Assembly: GCA_022793555.1 (NCBI GenBank)
Contig: JAAWDB010000158.1
Location: forward strand, 1-8,061
Direction: 5' to 3'
Source: Bacilli bacterium
GTDB lineage: Bacteria > Bacillota_I > Bacilli_A > RF39 > UBA660
DNA: 8,061 nt
Program-made: the position numbers and the translations under genes
In this document: positions 5,908 through 8,061 of the stretch, piece by piece
How positions within the stretch are numbered: the first letter of the stretch is position 1
How the letters are laid out: every line of letters begins with the position of its first letter
The notes under the pieces: generated by a model
The model's database searches: none
Seen by the model: only the letters and a program-made list of their open reading frames with translations
Told to the model about the DNA's origin: nothing

Positions 5908-8046
5908 TTGAATCAACAAACTTACATGGAATTTATTAATCGAATAAAAGAAGATATTTTAAATTATAAGAAAAATGTTATTGAACAAAAATTCCCAAAT
6001 GACTTGGCGGAACTACAATCATTAAAAGAAAGTTTGAATCGCCAGACAGAGGATTTTTTTAAAGAAAATCAAAGAAATATGACCCCTGAAATGTGGGAAC
6101 GACTTAATTCTGAAGCACGAGAATCAATCGATTATGTTAATTTGATATCTAGTGAGACAGAACGTTTTATTAAAATGGATCAATCTTTAACTCAACAAGA
6201 TGCTGATGTTTTACTTGCCCAAAATAATTTTATTAAAAATTTATCTTTGCGAGACGAGTTGCAAGTTCAAATGAACTATTATGAAAAAGCATCTTTAAAG
6301 TATCGTACTGGTTTGGTAAATCAATATGGAGAGAGTGCTATAGGAAATGCTTTTATTTCATGTACTAATGCTGAGGGAAGAACAAAATTAATAAAAACCG
6401 ATTATGCTCAAGAATATCAAAAACTTTCCGATATGAAAGCTAATCTTAATAAAATTTTACAAAATGATCGTAAAAAATTATATTCTTTGTATAATAAGCA
6501 AGCAAAAGATATGCCAGTAAAAGATTTAGGAGAAATTAAAGCAGGTGCTATTCGTCCTGAGTTACAAATTTTATCCAATGAAGAGATTAGAAAACAAGCG
6601 CAGTTATTATTATTAAATGTTCAAAAATTAGATCAACTTCCTGGATTAAAAGAAAAGTTTCAATTTACTTTTGAAGGAAAAGTATATCAAGTTTTAGTAC
6701 CTATTGGTAAAAAAGCTTATTTTGAAAATGCTTTAAAAGATTTAGGAACATATCGTGATATTTTAAAAGGACGTCAAGAAATTGCAGAAAACCAAAAGCA
6801 TTTTTCACAAAATGCTGAAGGACCAACGGTAATAGATAAATATGATGATATTCAAATTGATTATACGATGTTAAGAAATTTGACAACGCAACAAAAAGTT
6901 TCATATCTTCAAACGATTATGTTACAAATTGAGAATAGTAGCAGCAAAGTTCCAATAGAAGTTACTGATATTAAAGGAAATACTAAACGAATTCCAGTTT
7001 ATTATTATAATGTTTATCAAGAGTGTATTAATATTATTTATGATTTATCTTTGGATTTAAATCAGTATAATATTGATGAATTGTCTGGTGAACATAAAGA
7101 ACAGGTATATACACAATTAATGAATCGAATCTGTTCTATTCATCAATCTCCAATGGTTGTCATCGATGGAAGAAATGTACCAGCCAAATATGCTGATAAG
7201 TATCTTACATTAAAAAATGATTTACAGACTTTAATGTCACAGCCATTAGGTATTGGAATGAATGGTAAAGATGACCGTGAAGATGATGCTTTACGAGGAT
7301 ATTTAATTGATGAAAGTTATGTAGCAACTTTAAATGATAATTTAAAATTAAGTTATTATAGTAATTTAATTGGTAAGGCTTCGCAATGTCCTATTGAACC
7401 AAAGGTTGGTTATGAAGCTTTTGGCGTTAAAATGCAAGTTCCTGTTAGTTTGTTAACTACAGTTCAAGAATGTGAACGTTTAACGAGAGAATATATGGAG
7501 AAAAACGATTTAATTATCAATGAAATGGAAGTTAATGCTCGTACTCCAGAAATGCAGTTTGTCTATTATGGAAGAATTATTGAGAAAATGCGTCGTTCTT
7601 CTAAAGGACCTAAAACAAAAGTGGAGGCTTTTGGTGAGTCTTTTGAAATTCCTTATGAATGTTTGGATACTTTCCATGAATGCCTTAATCGCATAAATGA
7701 TTTAAAAAGGGTTATGAACATTTCTCGTTTTAGAAATAATACAAGAAATCAACAACCTCGAAGAAGATATCAAGTTAAAAGAGTTCGAAAACCTTTTACA
7801 ACTAAAGTTAAGGAAGCATTTAAAAAGTTAAGCTATAAAACAAAAGCGGCTTTAGCTCTTGGGGTAGCTGTTGCATCTTTTGCTCTTGGATACGCTACTA
7901 GTTATCATTATTACATGGCAACCGCAAATTATAATCAAAGTATGTCACATGATAATGATATCCCTCAAAATATAACTCCAGTTGTGGAAGAAGGTATTTC
8001 ATCTACGGTAGATCAGGTTGATGAAAAAATTGATTCTTGGGTTTAA
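5908..8046 (+). CDS. Modular, C-terminally membrane-anchored protein of unknown function
   Basis: I do not recognise this 712-residue protein. Residues 1-110 look helical and charged (coiled-coil-like). From about 118 to 605 run degenerate modules of 50-60 residues: a helix often containing YY, a beta-hairpin centred on x-G-x, an invariant-like Pro, then a helix such as VYQEC or TFHEC. The clearest are at about 229-288, 330-386, 398-445, 480-530 and 549-602; a weaker one is at 118-184. There follows a basic stretch (605-646, including RRRYQVKRVRKP), one transmembrane helix (about 647-669, ALALGVAVASFALGYATS) and an acidic tail ending VDQVDEKIDSWV. Basic residues before the helix put the large N-terminal part in the cytoplasm and about 43 residues outside. 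There is no signal peptide. The TTG 5908 start follows GGGAGTGA; the gene has its own promoter and may be monocistronic. Confidence 0.85.
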   Translation: MNQQTYMEFINRIKEDILNYKKNVIEQKFPNDLAELQSLKESLNRQTEDFFKENQRNMTPEMWERLNSEARESIDYVNLISSETERFIKMDQSLTQQDADVLLAQNNFIKNLSLRDELQVQMNYYEKASLKYRTGLVNQYGESAIGNAFISCTNAEGRTKLIKTDYAQEYQKLSDMKANLNKILQNDRKKLYSLYNKQAKDMPVKDLGEIKAGAIRPELQILSNEEIRKQAQLLLLNVQKLDQLPGLKEKFQFTFEGKVYQVLVPIGKKAYFENALKDLGTYRDILKGRQEIAENQKHFSQNAEGPTVIDKYDDIQIDYTMLRNLTTQQKVSYLQTIMLQIENSSSKVPIEVTDIKGNTKRIPVYYYNVYQECINIIYDLSLDLNQYNIDELSGEHKEQVYTQLMNRICSIHQSPMVVIDGRNVPAKYADKYLTLKNDLQTLMSQPLGIGMNGKDDREDDALRGYLIDESYVATLNDNLKLSYYSNLIGKASQCPIEPKVGYEAFGVKMQVPVSLLTTVQECERLTREYMEKNDLIINEMEVNARTPEMQFVYYGRIIEKMRRSSKGPKTKVEAFGESFEIPYECLDTFHECLNRINDLKRVMNISRFRNNTRNQQPRRRYQVKRVRKPFTTKVKEAFKKLSYKTKAALALGVAVASFALGYATSYHYYMATANYNQSMSHDNDIPQNITPVVEEGISSTVDQVDEKIDSWV
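6592..7713 (+). repeat. Degenerate protein-level repeats (about five modules)
   Basis: Within the 712-residue protein a motif recurs: strand, turn with Gly, strand, Pro, then a helix with aromatic and Glu-Cys residues. Cores are FEGKVYQVLVPIGKKAYFEN, DIKGNTKRIPVYYYNVYQEC, VIDGRNVPAKYADKYLTLKN, AFGVKMQVPVSLLTTVQEC and AFGESFEIPYECLDTFHEC. Spacing between cores is roughly 60-100 residues. The DNA of the modules is not conserved, so the duplications are old. Confidence 0.55.
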
Positions 8047-8061
8047 TGGTTACTTAAAGAT

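Noticed and set aside
6701..6904. A 67-codon open frame on the minus strand.
   Set aside because: It lies wholly inside the 712-residue protein gene, has no family motif, and its hydrophobic composition is what the complement of Lys/Glu-rich codons gives.
82..8046. Alternative genetic code, because no recognised gene ends in TGA.
   Set aside because: Trp is encoded by TGG throughout and no family match needs TGA to be read through; few stops are available and AT-rich genomes favour TAA.

Overview
The window reads as chromosomal DNA of a low-GC Gram-positive bacterium (Bacillota, probably class Bacilli, perhaps one of the uncultured gut lineages). The grounds are the strong A+T bias, AGGAGG/GGTGA-type ribosome binding sites, intrinsic terminators, and best family resemblance to Bacillota proteins. 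Trp is encoded by TGG and every intact ORF closes at TAA or TAG, so nothing suggests a recoded TGA. All recognised genes are on the + strand.

Left part (1-1790) is a decaying stretch. It opens with a 20-bp tandem repeat cut by the window edge. The repeat runs straight into the C-terminal remnant of a CYTH-domain (class IV adenylate cyclase-like) gene, which has lost its 5' half and carries an in-frame TAA. Next come a non-coding gap with possible relic sequence, a SMUG2-like uracil-DNA glycosylase gene split by a one-base frameshift, and an AAC(6')-type acetyltransferase frame whose natural start position reads ATT instead of ATG.

Middle part (1886-2799) is an intact two-gene DNA repair unit. 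It consists of a full-length Ogt O6-alkylguanine-DNA alkyltransferase and, 14 nt later, a short MGMT-family protein that also keeps the PCHRV active-site motif. A hairpin plus T-tract terminates it. With the broken glycosylase upstream, three base-damage repair genes sit within about 2.2 kb.

Right part (2800-8061) holds three large intact genes, each apparently its own unit. The first fuses a 12-helix MATE transporter to a C-terminal cytidylate-kinase-like domain and ends in a terminator that overlaps its stop codon. The second is a DUF1848 protein with a C-terminal radical-SAM-like CX3CX2C cysteine motif. The third is an unrecognised 712-residue protein with its own good promoter and a TTG start. 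It is built from about five or six degenerate helix/beta-hairpin/helix modules and ends in a basic stretch, one transmembrane helix and a short acidic tail.

No RNA genes, insertion sequences, CRISPR arrays or phage genes were recognised. The points most worth a second look are the modular membrane-anchored protein, the MATE-kinase fusion, and the clustering of three differently damaged genes in the first 1.8 kb.
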